This document shows positions 1-8,600 of a stretch of 11,629 nt of DNA, piece by piece. The stretch covers positions 1 to 11,629 of the forward strand of contig CAYMRB010000333.1 in NCBI GenBank assembly GCA_964392615.1. The letters run 5' to 3'. This DNA comes from CAYMRB01 sp964392615 (lineage in GTDB: Bacteria; Planctomycetota; UBA8108). A model generated the notes under the pieces. It saw only the letters and a program-made list of their open reading frames with translations. It ran no database searches and was not told where the DNA came from. The position numbers were made by a program, and so were the translations under genes. Each line of letters opens with the position of its first letter. Position 1 is the stretch's first letter.

Positions 1-900
1 GAGGAACCAGTTGAGCCCGGTCGATTCGAACGACGTGACCGGCGGGTCCTGGACGCGGAACGCCTTCGCCATCGCGTAGTACACGTAGAGATCGAGAGAC
101 TGCATACGGATGGCCCACTCCGACGCGATGACGGCTTCGGCGTCGCGCCACTGCGGGTGCGTGGCCGGCACGCCCTGCCACGCGAGCTGCGTGAGCCCGC
201 CGGGTGCCGTGCCGGGATACGCGCTGGCGCCGGCGTATCCGAAACCGTACCGCTCGGACGCCGTGTGGTCCGTCCAGCGACGGTTGCGCTCCTTGACCCA
301 CGCAGGCGCAGCGAATCCGAAGAGCTTCTCCGCGGGGATGAGGCCGATCACGGCCCACTGGCTGGCGGAGTTGTCAGCGCCGGAGTTCCACGCATAACGC
401 CAACCGCCGGCCGCGGTTGAGTCGTCCTCCTGGCCCCACGCGAACGCATCGACCATGTCCTGGATGATCGCGCCGTACGTGCGGCCGCGGACGTTGGCCC
501 CGCCGGCGCGCGCGACGAGGTCCGGTCGGCCGCTCGCGACGATGGCGTCCATCACCTGGCCGCCGTTGTAGACCGGATTGCGGTCGGAGTTCTGGAGGCC
601 AATCGTGTTGCCGTTCGTATCGGGGTTGCCGAACGACTGCGGCTCGATGTCGATGTGCTGCAGGAGCGTCATCAGGTGGTTCATGCCCCGCCGGACCGTC
701 TCGGCGTACGGGTCGACGCGATCGTCGTCCGTCTCGAGGTGCCCGTTGACCTCGAACGCCTGGACCGCCGACGCGGTGATGCCTGACTGGTAATTGCCGA
801 AGTTCCAGCCGCCGGTAGCGACGCCGTCGACCGATGCGCGCTGCTGCGTCTTGTGCAGGAACCACAGGCCTTCGTCGACCGCGACGTTCATCTCGACCTC
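1..900 (-). other. Alpha/alpha-toroid (squalene-cyclase/prenyltransferase-repeat-like) domain, partial
   Basis: From residue ~1152 the protein changes from beta-rich repeats to helical repeats with inner-helix signatures of the prenyltransferase/squalene-oxidase superfamily: GGWNFGNYQSGITASAVQAF, GGWRYAWNSGADNSASQWAV, and YGFGYAGASAYPGTAPGGL followed by TQLAWQGV. These match the G-x-W-x-Y ... S-x-T/S-x-W-A-V-x-A/G-L pattern. The DxDD acid motif of class II cyclases is not seen in the part present. The sequence runs off the window at codon 1451 (NWFL), so the end of the domain is missing. Planctomycete genomes carry many such non-cyclase toroid proteins of unknown role. Confidence 0.65.
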
Positions 901-3900
901 GAGGCTCAGGTCGCGCACGACGATCGGATACGTGTCGGTGGCCGACTGCCCGTCAGCATCGGTGATGCTCACCCGCGCCGTGTACGGCGTGCCGGGGCTG
1001 CCGCTGTACGCGTGCTTCGCCTCGATCGCGTAGGCCTCGTCGAGCGTGTTGACGGTCCCCTCGACGACCGGCGACCCGTCGCCGAAGTCCCATGTGTAGT
1101 CGATCGGCACCGCGCCGCGCGCAGCGACGGCCTTCAGCGTGATCTCGCGATCCGGCCATGTTTCGTGCGGGATCTCCACGTCGCCGACGACGCGCCACGG
1201 TACCCCGAGCACGACGACGTCGCCCTGTTCGATCGTGATCTCGTGAACGGCGACGGAGGTCTGGTCGGCTCCGTCCGCGACGGTCAGCGTCACCTGGTAG
1301 GTGCCGACCGCGTCGTACGTGTGGAGCGCCTGGCCCGTGCCGTTCGATGTCGTCGTCGCGCCGTCGCCGAAGTCCCAGTGCGATCTGACGATCGCGTGGT
1401 CGTCGCTGCTGTCGCTCGAGCTGAACACGACGCCGACGCCGGTCTCGCTCGTCGCCGGAGCGTCGATGACCGCGACGGGGCGCGCACCGGTGACGTTCGC
1501 GATCGACACGGACGTCGTGTCCAGTTGCAGCCCGTGGTCCCGCACTTCCAGTGTCACTTCGCCGCCCAGCGGCGCCTCGACGAGCACGTCGCGTCCCGAG
1601 GTGTGGATCGGGCCGAGTCGGACGTTGTCGAACGCGAACTCGCCCGCAGCGACGTCCGCGGCGAACTCGAGGAGGTCGAGCCCGGGGAGCGTGCGGTCAT
1701 CGTCGTGGAGTACGACGTAGTCATCGGCACCCGCGGAACGAATCGACAGGATCGCACCCCCCTCGGGCTTCGACTCGAGCCGCAGGTCGTACGCTTCGCC
1801 GGGGGTGTACGAGCCGCGCCCGGTCCGGTTGCCGCGGTACGCGGTGCTCAGGACGCCGTCGAAGAACGCGATCGACCACGTCATCTGCGATACAGAGAAG
1901 CCTCCCTGGAAGCGGGCATCCCGGACTCCGACGTGCGCCCGGGCCGGCGTCGTCGTCGGTGTCTCGACGCGCAGCTCGAGCACGCCGCCGAGGCGCGTCC
2001 GGACGCGCGCGCGGGCTGCATTCTGGCCGAACCGAGCCGTGTCACCGCCGTCGATCACCAGTCGACCGTCCACCGATACCGCGCCGACCGTCGTCCAGAC
2101 CGTGTCGAGGGTCGTGCCCTCGAACGTGAAGAAGCGCGGTGGCAGCACCCAATCGTACGAGAACACGCCGAAGTCGTCGCGCGAAGGCGCCCCGCTCAGC
2201 GTGAACGGTTGCGAGCCCTCGACGGTCGTGACTGGCGCGCTGATCGCGGCGATCGGCAGCTCGTTCGCGACGATGCGGACGCGCTTGGAGACCGACGCGG
2301 ACTGTCCGGCGTGATCGAAGACGGTCAGCGTGATCGTCCGCTCCGCGATCTCGTCGTATGGCACCGTGACGTCGACGCCGCTCGGCCTGCTGCCTCGATC
2401 GTCGAATCCCCAGCGGTACGACGCGATGCGATCGTCGTCGAACGATGCCGCCCCGCTCCACGTGCCCGTCCACACGCCGCGATCCGCGTGTCGCTCGTCG
2501 AGCACGCTCGGGCCGGTGATCACCGGAATCGGCGGCTCGCCTGCCGTGATCACGAGCTCGTGCTCGGCGGTCGTGGACTGACCGGCGTGATCGGTCACCG
2601 TCAGTCGGATCGTGTAGGTTCCCGGATCGGAGTAATTCGCCGTCGCATTCGCTCGGTTGCCTCCGGCGCCGTTGCCGAGGTCCCAACGGTACTTCCAGAT
2701 CGCGACGTCGTCGGACGAGCCCTCCGACGTCAGTGTAACGCGCCAGGTGCCGCCCGAGGCATCCGTCTCGTCGAGCGCGTCGGGGCCGACGATCGCGGCG
2801 ACGGGAACTGCGCCCAGTGTGAACGTGACGGTCGTTTGCGCGCTCGACGAGCTGCCGCTCGTGTCGGTGACCGTCAACGTGACGGTCCACGGCCCGGGGC
2901 CGTCCCAGGTGTGCTCGACTGTCGGCTCGGCGCTCGTCGTGCCATCGCCGAGGTCCCACTCCCACGCGGCGATGCCAAAATCGTCCGTCGATCCGGACCC
3001 GTCGACCGTTGCAGTCCAGGTCTCCCGGAACGCGGCTTCCTCGCCGAACGCGTACGGCCCACCCGGAATCGCGACCGGTGTATCGCCCTGCACGCGCACG
3101 ACGACGCGGCGGCACGTGATGAGACCGTCGCCGTCCGTGTGGCGCAGGAGGGCGTTGTACGTTCCCTCGTCGGCATACGTATGCGTGATCTCAAGTCCGG
3201 CGAGGACCGTGCCGTCTCCCAGCGTCCACGCGAACGTGTCGCCGGCCTCGACTTCGGTTCCGACGGCACGCAGCGTGAGCGGGTCGCCGAGCGGCACCGT
3301 CGCAGTCGCCGGATCGACCGCGACGTCCTTGACCGGCGGCCGCGGCGGTGCAGCGATACCGAGCGAGTTCGCTGTCAGCACACCGGCGAAGACCACCGTG
3401 CGCTCGCCGAACGAGCCGTCGCCGATGCCCGGCCAGTAGTCGACGCGCCGGCTGTTGTAGGCCGTCAGCACGAGGTCGAGCACGCCGTCGCCGTCGAAGT
3501 CGTACGCGTCGGCCGCGCCGAAGTTGTTGATGTCGAGTTCCGGCCGCAGCACGCCATCCGCGAACGTGCCATCGCCGTGTCCGACGAAGAGCGTGAAGTC
3601 GCCGCGGTTAGAGTTGTTCGCGAGGGCGTCGAGGTGACCGTCGCAGTCGAAGTCGCCCGCGACGACGGCGTACGGATCGGTGCCGACGTCGCCGATGGGC
3701 GTGGCGGCCTCGGTGAAGGTCCGGTCACCGCCGCCGAGGAGCAGGCGGACGACGCCGCTGCTGGACGCTCCACGAACGAGGTCTATGTTGCCGTCTTCGT
3801 CGAAGTCACCCTGATCGAGGCCGCGGCCGAAGCCGAGGCCGGCGAGGGTCAGCGTCTCTTGCGTGAAGGTGCCGTCGCCCGCCCCCTAGTAGAGGCCGAC

Positions 3901-4353
3901 GTTCGCTCCGTGCGTGTTCGCGGCGAAGTCGATGTGGCCGTCGCCATCGAAGTCGGCCGCAGTCGTGCCCATGATGTACGTTCCCGACCCCGGCGTCGGG
4001 TCGAGTGCGACGGCCGGTTGGAACGAGCCGTCGCCGATTCCCGCGTAGAAGCGGGGATTCATCGTGCCGCCGTCGCCGTCGCCGGTCACGAAGTCGAGTT
4101 GGCCGTCCTCGTCGAAGTCGGCGATCGCCGCGCCGCGCGCGCGGAGCCCGAGGTCGTCGATCTGCACGAGATCGCCGAACGTGCCGTCGCCGTTCGCGGG
4201 CGCGACCCAGATCTGCGCGTTGTCATCGGTGACGACGATGAAGTCGTCGGCACTTGCCGTGAGAGTCACCGACAGCAGCGTCAGGAGTGCGGCAGCGATC
4301 AGCGGACCGCGGGCGCAGCACGACGCCATCCGCGAGCGGTGGGGGCGGTTCAT
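1..4353 (-). CDS. Giant secreted FG-GAP/PKD/lectin-like/alpha-toroid protein with in-frame TAG; 3' end beyond window
   Basis: The start is ATG 4353-4351 (weak GAGG 11 bases upstream). Residues 1-33 form a signal peptide: basic n-region, PLIAAALLTLLSVTLTASA core, cut before DDF. Then come FG-GAP/VCBS repeats (~35-328), PKD domains (~337-695), a fifth PKD (~697-955) split by a concanavalin-A-like domain (~740-915), two more PKD domains (~957-1146), and an alpha/alpha-toroid domain from ~1152 to the window edge (codon 1451). A TAG sits at codon 156 (3888-3886), but codon-by-codon reading finds no other stop and no frameshift in the 1295 codons after it. The domains on both sides are coherent, and the TAG falls inside an FG-GAP unit (VGLY-stop-GAGDGTF). 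So this is one gene with a recent nonsense change, a sequence error, or stop read-through. If terminated, only a 155-residue secreted fragment is made. By inference the protein is a surface adhesin or enzyme scaffold that binds calcium and glycans. The downstream part lacks an ATG until ~1870 and would not restart well. Confidence 0.85.
915..3350 (-). repeat. Run of seven PKD domains
   Basis: Each unit of about 85-95 residues shows the PKD pattern: a YxWDxGDG-like turn (TFAWTLGDG, AWEWDLGDG, YRWDLGNG, YRWGFDD, SYDWVLP, SHWDFGDG, YTWDFGDG), then H-T-Y or equivalent, G-x-Y/W-x-V-x-L-x-V-x-D, and a closing VxI strand. Units 2-4 share a long insert (such as ETWTATVDGSGSTDDFG) and are clearly duplicates of one another. 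The fifth is interrupted by the lectin-like domain. PKD domains usually act as spacers or contact surfaces outside the cell. Confidence 0.85.
1605..2135 (-). other. Concanavalin-A-like beta-sandwich inserted in a PKD domain
   Basis: About 175 residues starting FTFEGTTLDTVWTTVGAVSV and ending FAFDNVRLG look like a LamG/concanavalin-A-type jelly roll: VDGRLVIDGG, VLELRVETPT, an AHVGVRD strand, YDLRLESKPEGGAILSI and FAADVAAGEFAFDNV. The lack of a catalytic Glu pair motif suggests binding rather than hydrolysis. It sits exactly between the two halves of a PKD fold. Family assignment is from strand pattern only. Confidence 0.55.
3370..4250 (-). repeat. FG-GAP/VCBS repeats (beta-propeller) with calcium loops
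   Basis: Five DxDxDG-type calcium loops are visible: DFDEDGQLD, DFDGDGHID, DFDEDGNID, DFDCDGHLD and DFDGDGVLD. They are spaced about 50-60 residues apart and each pairs with a GxGDGTF-like turn. A partial first unit (WVAPANGDGTFGD) begins just after the signal peptide. This is the integrin-like propeller fold common in large secreted bacterial proteins. The in-frame TAG lies between the second and third loops. Confidence 0.88.
3886..3888 (-). other. In-frame TAG stop interrupting the giant gene
   Basis: On the minus strand the codons read CTC TAC TAG GGG GCG GGC GAC GGC. Sister FG-GAP units of the same protein read FYAGIGDGSF, LLLGGGDRTF, LFVGHGDGTF and YWPGIGDGSF, so the TAG stands where A, L, V or P occurs. 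A one-base change from TTG (Leu), TGG, CAG or AAG would give it. The two neighbouring genes also end in TAG, so TAG normally terminates here. Confidence 0.9.
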
Positions 4354-4637
4354 CGTTCGTACGACCTCAACTCCCGGACATACGGCGGTCGAGCGCCGCA
4401 CAGCACTTGTCGACGGCAGCCATCCCACGGCGGGATCGTGCGACCCGGGCACAGCCCGCACCTCGTCGGGGCGCGGTCCGAGGGCGTGCGCCGACGACGT
4501 TCACACACCACTCTCCCAGTCGCCGTCCGGCGAGTCAAGGAGCAGTCGTCAGCGCTTTCAGGGTGCTGTTAGGGAGAGGCGGCCGAGTGCGGCGGTAGCG
4601 AAGTCATCAGCTCGACGCGGATGGTCGCGTCAGGACT
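4354..4637 (-). other. 284-base intergenic region upstream of the giant FG-GAP/PKD gene
   Basis: I find no convincing gene here. The minus strand has TTGACT (4538-4533), a possible -35 box, but there is no good -10 hexamer at 16-18 bases. A small inverted repeat, TCGCC-4-GGCGA (4520-4533), overlaps that box and lacks a T run, so it is not a credible terminator. The gene 3 reading frame stays open upstream to about 4461, but that extension is proline/arginine-rich with no export signal and looks non-coding. A weak GAGG lies 11 bases before ATG at 4353. A promoter for the giant gene probably lies here but I cannot place it. Confidence 0.4.
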
Positions 4638-5522
4638 CTACTTCTTCGCGTCCTTCTTCTTCGCCGCCGGACGAATCGGCGGCAGCTTCGGCGCCTTGCC
4701 GAGCGGCCACAGCTCCCAGCGGCGAATGAAGTACTCGGCGCCCTCGACCTGGATCATCAGCTTGCCGGCCGCTGGCTTGAGATCGAAGGCTTCGGCGGTC
4801 TGGATGCCGTTGATCTTGAAGATGACGTGGCCGCCCTTGCAGATGACCTCGATGCGCGTCCACTGGCCGTCGGGGCTCGCGACGTCGTTCTTGCCGCGGA
4901 AGCCTAGGACGTTCTTCCAATTGGGATCCCTACCGGGAAAGTGCACCTGGCCGCGGGTGAACTCCTTCTTCGGCGCACCCTTCTTCCAGTACCACGTGCC
5001 GCCTCGGTTTTCGGCCTCGACCTTGCACGTCAGCGCGATAGGCCCCCTGGCTTTGACGAGCGACAGGCCGCCCGTGCCGCCCTGGATGATCGAAGCCTGG
5101 AAGCACTCGGGCCACGAGCCGCCGAACGTGTCGACCGCGCCGGTGGCGTGAAAGAGCAGGCCGGAGTCCTTGGCGCGTGTCTTGCGCTTGCCCCACGTGC
5201 GCGGTCCCCACTTGTACTCGAAGATGCAGTGGTAGTCGCGGTACTCGTTCTTCGTCACGATGCCGCCGAACCCGTTGCCGGTGGCGTGGATCATGCCGTC
5301 GCGCACGGTGAAGACCGACTTGGGATCGGGGGTCTTCGCGGCGTTCAGGTGTGTCGTGAGCGTCGGGGCGAGGCTCTTGCCGTTGAACAGCTTGATGACG
5401 CCGTCTTTCGGCGTGATCGGCTTCTTCGCGGCGGAGGGCTCGTCAGCGAGCGCAGACGACGACGCGACGAAGGTCAAGAGCAGGGCAGCTGCGATAACGT
5501 GCAGGATCGAAATCTGGCGCAT
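4638..5522 (-). CDS. Secreted DUF1080 (3-keto-disaccharide hydrolase-like) protein
   Basis: This 294-residue protein begins MRQISILHVIAAALLLTFVA and has a clear signal peptide, probably cut after SALA (residue 26), so it acts outside the cytoplasmic membrane. The rest is one DUF1080 beta-sandwich: the entry motif DGVIKLFNGKSL (residues 40-51), FTVRDGMIHATGNGFGGI (~71-88), SGLLFHATG (120-128), WPECFQASIIQGGTGGL (137-153), a WTRIEVICKGGHVIFKINGI strand pair, and a closing stretch of Y-F-I-R-R-W-E-L-W-P-L. The family is expanded in Planctomycetota and Verrucomicrobiota, where members act on 3-keto-sugars or are found beside polysaccharide and sugar-oxidation genes. In the WPECF segment the positions I recall as usually acidic or amide (E-x-Q-I-x-E-G-x-x-G-D) read Q-A-S-I-I-Q-G-G-T-G-G, so activity may differ or be lost. 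The C-terminus is lysine-rich (KKKDAKK). TAG stops at 4640-4638, with a further in-frame TAA at 4571-4569. The family call is firm; the substrate is unknown. Confidence 0.9.
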   Translation of the reverse strand: MRQISILHVIAAALLLTFVASSSALADEPSAAKKPITPKDGVIKLFNGKSLAPTLTTHLNAAKTPDPKSVFTVRDGMIHATGNGFGGIVTKNEYRDYHCIFEYKWGPRTWGKRKTRAKDSGLLFHATGAVDTFGGSWPECFQASIIQGGTGGLSLVKARGPIALTCKVEAENRGGTWYWKKGAPKKEFTRGQVHFPGRDPNWKNVLGFRGKNDVASPDGQWTRIEVICKGGHVIFKINGIQTAEAFDLKPAAGKLMIQVEGAEYFIRRWELWPLGKAPKLPPIRPAAKKKDAKK

Positions 5523-5604
5523 GATCGAGGGATCTCCTGTTTGCTTCGGCGCCGGTCGGCGCGCGGCTGACCCTTCACGATACACGGGAACGTGCGAAGG
5601 GGAG
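5523..5604 (-). other. 82-base spacer between the RHS and DUF1080 genes
   Basis: The spacer is short and holds an in-frame backup stop for the RHS gene (TGA, 5577-5575). It also has a small GC hairpin (GCGCC 5549-5553, loop 5554-5557, GGCGC 5558-5562) and the DUF1080 ribosome binding site. The hairpin has no T run on either side, so I do not call it a terminator. The layout allows read-through transcription from the RHS gene into the DUF1080 gene, though this cannot be shown from sequence. Confidence 0.5.
5532..5538 (-). promoter_or_regulatory. Ribosome binding site of the DUF1080 gene
   Basis: AGGAGAT on the minus strand lies 9 bases before ATG at 5522-5520. It decides the start: an in-frame ATG 21 codons upstream (5585) would add an unlikely basic leader before the signal peptide. 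Confidence 0.8.
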
Positions 5605-8600
5605 CTAACTTCCGAGGTTCAGCAGCGGAATCTCGCACATGCTCCCGGGCGGGATCGCCGGCAGCCGGTCGAACGTCCACTCGTCGTGCGTCGCGATGAC
5701 GAGGTTGAGGTAGTTGAAGTACGTCAGGAATCCGGCGACGATCTGCGCGGCCCGCTGGATCGGCGCTTTGAAGAACCCGACGACCAGCTGCGCCATGTAC
5801 AGGTCGTAAGCCAGGCGGTTGAACTCGCACTTGAAGAAGTGGCCGGGAATGCCGAACTCCGCCGGCAAGCCCGACATGTATTCGGCGACGACCGGCACCC
5901 AGAACTTGCGCAGAACCTGTGCGACCGTCTTGCCCGTGTCGTTCTGACCGACCAACGCGCCGCAGATGTCGTACAGCTCACCGACGACTCCGGAGCCGAG
6001 ATCTTGGAGGAAATCGAGCGGCTCCTCGATCGACAGCTCCAGGCGTCTTGCGGTTGCCGCGTTGTTCAGATAGGCCGTCGGTAGAGTTACCAGGAGGCGG
6101 ATCGCCTGATCTCGGATCTCCCTCGCGTTTTCGACAGCGGCCATCAACCGCGACGAGATCGAGTGCAGCGTGCCGATGATCCCGACCGCGAAGTTGACGT
6201 CTCCCATGGAGAACAGGCCGGTCGGGTCGAGCCGGTTGACCGGGTCGTTCTCGACAAACGTATAGCGATGCAGGCTCAACGGCGTCGTCGGCCGTCCGGG
6301 GAACGGGTCGCGCGACGTGAAGCGGCCGATCGACGGATCGAGATACCGCGCGCGCTGGTAGTAGAGACCGCTCTCCGCGTCGAGAGGCTCGCCGCCGAAC
6401 AGGTACGGATTGCTCGACGAACCCGTGTGGGCGCGTACGTCGCCGAAGGCGCCATAGGCCCACGTGTCGGTGACGGCTCCCGTCGCGTCGGTCAGGAGGC
6501 GTGTGCTGCCGTGTGCGTCGCCGTGCAGGTAGGAGGTCGCGCCGAAGGCGTTGACGCTGTGGAGCGCGAGCCCGCGGACGTAGCTGCGGACGAGCGCGCC
6601 GCTCGCGTCACGCTCGCAGAGCACCTGCGACACGCCCGACGGATCGGTCGGATCGGCGACGTAACCCGTGATCTCGCCGCCGACCATCTTGCCGACGCGG
6701 CTGCCGAACGCGTCGTACGCGTAGGACGCCTCGACCCCGTCGGCCGTCGTCATGCCGACGAGGCGATTCGCGGCGTCGTACGCGAACGACGTCGTGCCGG
6801 CCGCCGACTGTCGCGTGAGCTGATTGCCGTTCGCATCCCACGTGAATGTCTCGCCGCCCGCTGACAGCAGCCGATCGTTGGCGTCGTAGACGTATGCCGT
6901 CACCACGTCGTCGACGGTCATCGAGAGGCGGTTGCCGACCGCGTCGTACTCGAAATCGGTCGTCGACGGGGCACCGTCGAGATCGTCGACGGTCTGCGTC
7001 AGTCGGCCGAGCAGGTCGTAGGAGTAGCTGACCGTGCGGCCGGTCGACTCCTCGACTCGCGTCCGGCGCCCGGCCGCGTCCAGCGTGTAGTCGAATCGGC
7101 GCAGTACCTCGTCCGCGCGACCGCGATGCTCGAGCGAGAGCGGTCGGCCCAACGCGTCACGAGCCCACTCGGTCGACGTGCCGTTCGGCAGGTCGACGCG
7201 GCTGAGGGGACCCGGCCCGTCGTATCCGTAGCGGATCTCGGCAGCGTCCGGCTCGACGACCGTCGACAGTCGGTTGAGCTCGTCGTAACGGTAACGCGTC
7301 GTGCCGGCAGGGGAGTTTACCGATGTGCGGTTGCCCTCCGAGTCCCACGTCCAGCCGAGCAGCGTGCCGTCGGGAAGGGTCGATTCGACGAGGCGGTCGC
7401 GCAGATCGTACTCGAAAGTCGTCACGCCGCGGGCGTCTTCCACGCGCGACAGCTTGCCGGTCGGCGTGTACTCGTACGCGACCTCGGAGCCGTCCGGGAG
7501 GATCCTCCGGGTCATGCGGCGCATCGCGTCGTACTCGAATGTCGTGGTCAGCCCGTTGAAGTCGGTGCGCGACACGCGGTTGCCGACCGCGTCGTACGCG
7601 AACGTCTCGCTCATGCCGAGCGGCAACGTTCGACGCACCAACCGGAGGAGTGCATCGTACTCGAACGAGGTCTCGCGGCCGTTCGCGTCCGTTCGGCGTG
7701 CGAGGTTGCCGGCCTCGTCGTACTCGAACAGCGTCTCGCCGCCGGCCGCGTCGGTCACCTTCGTCAGCTTGCCGCGCGCGTCGTACTCGAACTCGGTCGT
7801 CGAACCGTCGGGACCGGTCTGCGACGCGAGGCGACCGCTTTCGTCCCACGTCTGCTCCGTGGTCGAGCCGTCAGGGTAGATCGTCCGCGCCGGTTTCAGG
7901 ACGCCGAAGATGCTGCGGTCGTACTCGAACCGAGTCTCGCTCCCGTCCGGGGCCGTCTGGCTGACTCGCGCGCCGGTCGCGTCGTGCGCGAAGGTGCGTT
8001 CGTGGCCGAGCGCGTCGACGTGACGCGTCACGCGGCCGTTGGCGTCGTGCTCGAACGTCGTCGTGTTGCCGAGCGTGTCGGTGTAGGCGGTCCGATTGCC
8101 GGCCGCGTCGAGCACGTTCTCGAACGTCGAGCCGTCCGGATAGATCACGGTGGTGACGGCATGGGTCGTGTCGATGTCGAAGAGCGTTGTTCGCCCTGCG
8201 CGATCCGTCTCGGCCGATCTGCGGCCAAGAGCATCCCACGAGTAGGCCTCGAACGTCCCGTCGGGGAAGACCTGGCGGACGAGGTTGCCGCGCGCGTCGT
8301 ACTCGAACGTCGTCATATGGCCCAGCGCGTCGGTCGAGGACGCGATCTTGCCGTTCGTTCCGTACTCGAGGGACGTCGTGTTGCCGATGGCGTCGGTCGA
8401 CGCGACGAGGCGTCCTGCGGCGTCGTAGTCGAAGCTCTGGGTTTCCTCGACGACCTCGCCGCTGACCGTCCGCGTCGTTGTCCGCGACAGCACGTTGCCG
8501 AGCGCGTCGTACTCGAGCGCCTCCTCCTGGACGGCTGATCCGTGGATACGGACCGGGTTGCCGAAGCCGTCGTATTCGACGTCCACCGTGCCACCGAGAC

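Noticed and set aside
2042..3115. A minus-strand 357-codon frame and similar shifted frames inside the giant gene
   Set aside because: These are out of frame with the domain-bearing reading, very Arg-rich, and without recognisable folds.
3886..3888. General reassignment of TAG to an amino acid in this organism
   Set aside because: Both neighbouring genes end naturally at TAG and no other internal TAG is seen in more than 3,700 codons read, so reassignment is not needed to explain one codon.
4520..4533. Inverted repeat TCGCC-4-GGCGA as a terminator after the DUF1080 gene
   Set aside because: The stem is five base pairs, there is no T run, and it lies over 100 bases past the stop codon.
853..4572. 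A plus-strand open frame of about 1240 codons
   Set aside because: It is the codon-aligned mirror of the minus-strand giant gene. Real codons such as GAC, GTC, GGC and GCC read back as sense codons. Its product is an Arg/Val/Ala/Asp-rich string with no domain, whereas the minus frame gives FG-GAP, PKD and toroid signatures.
5549..5562. GC hairpin between the RHS and DUF1080 genes as a terminator
   Set aside because: The stem is short and no T run follows on the minus strand; GC-rich DNA makes such hairpins common by chance.
7126..8538. A plus-strand open frame of about 470 codons inside the RHS gene
   Set aside because: It is antisense to the YD repeats, and its Arg/Val-rich, periodic product simply mirrors the repeat pattern.
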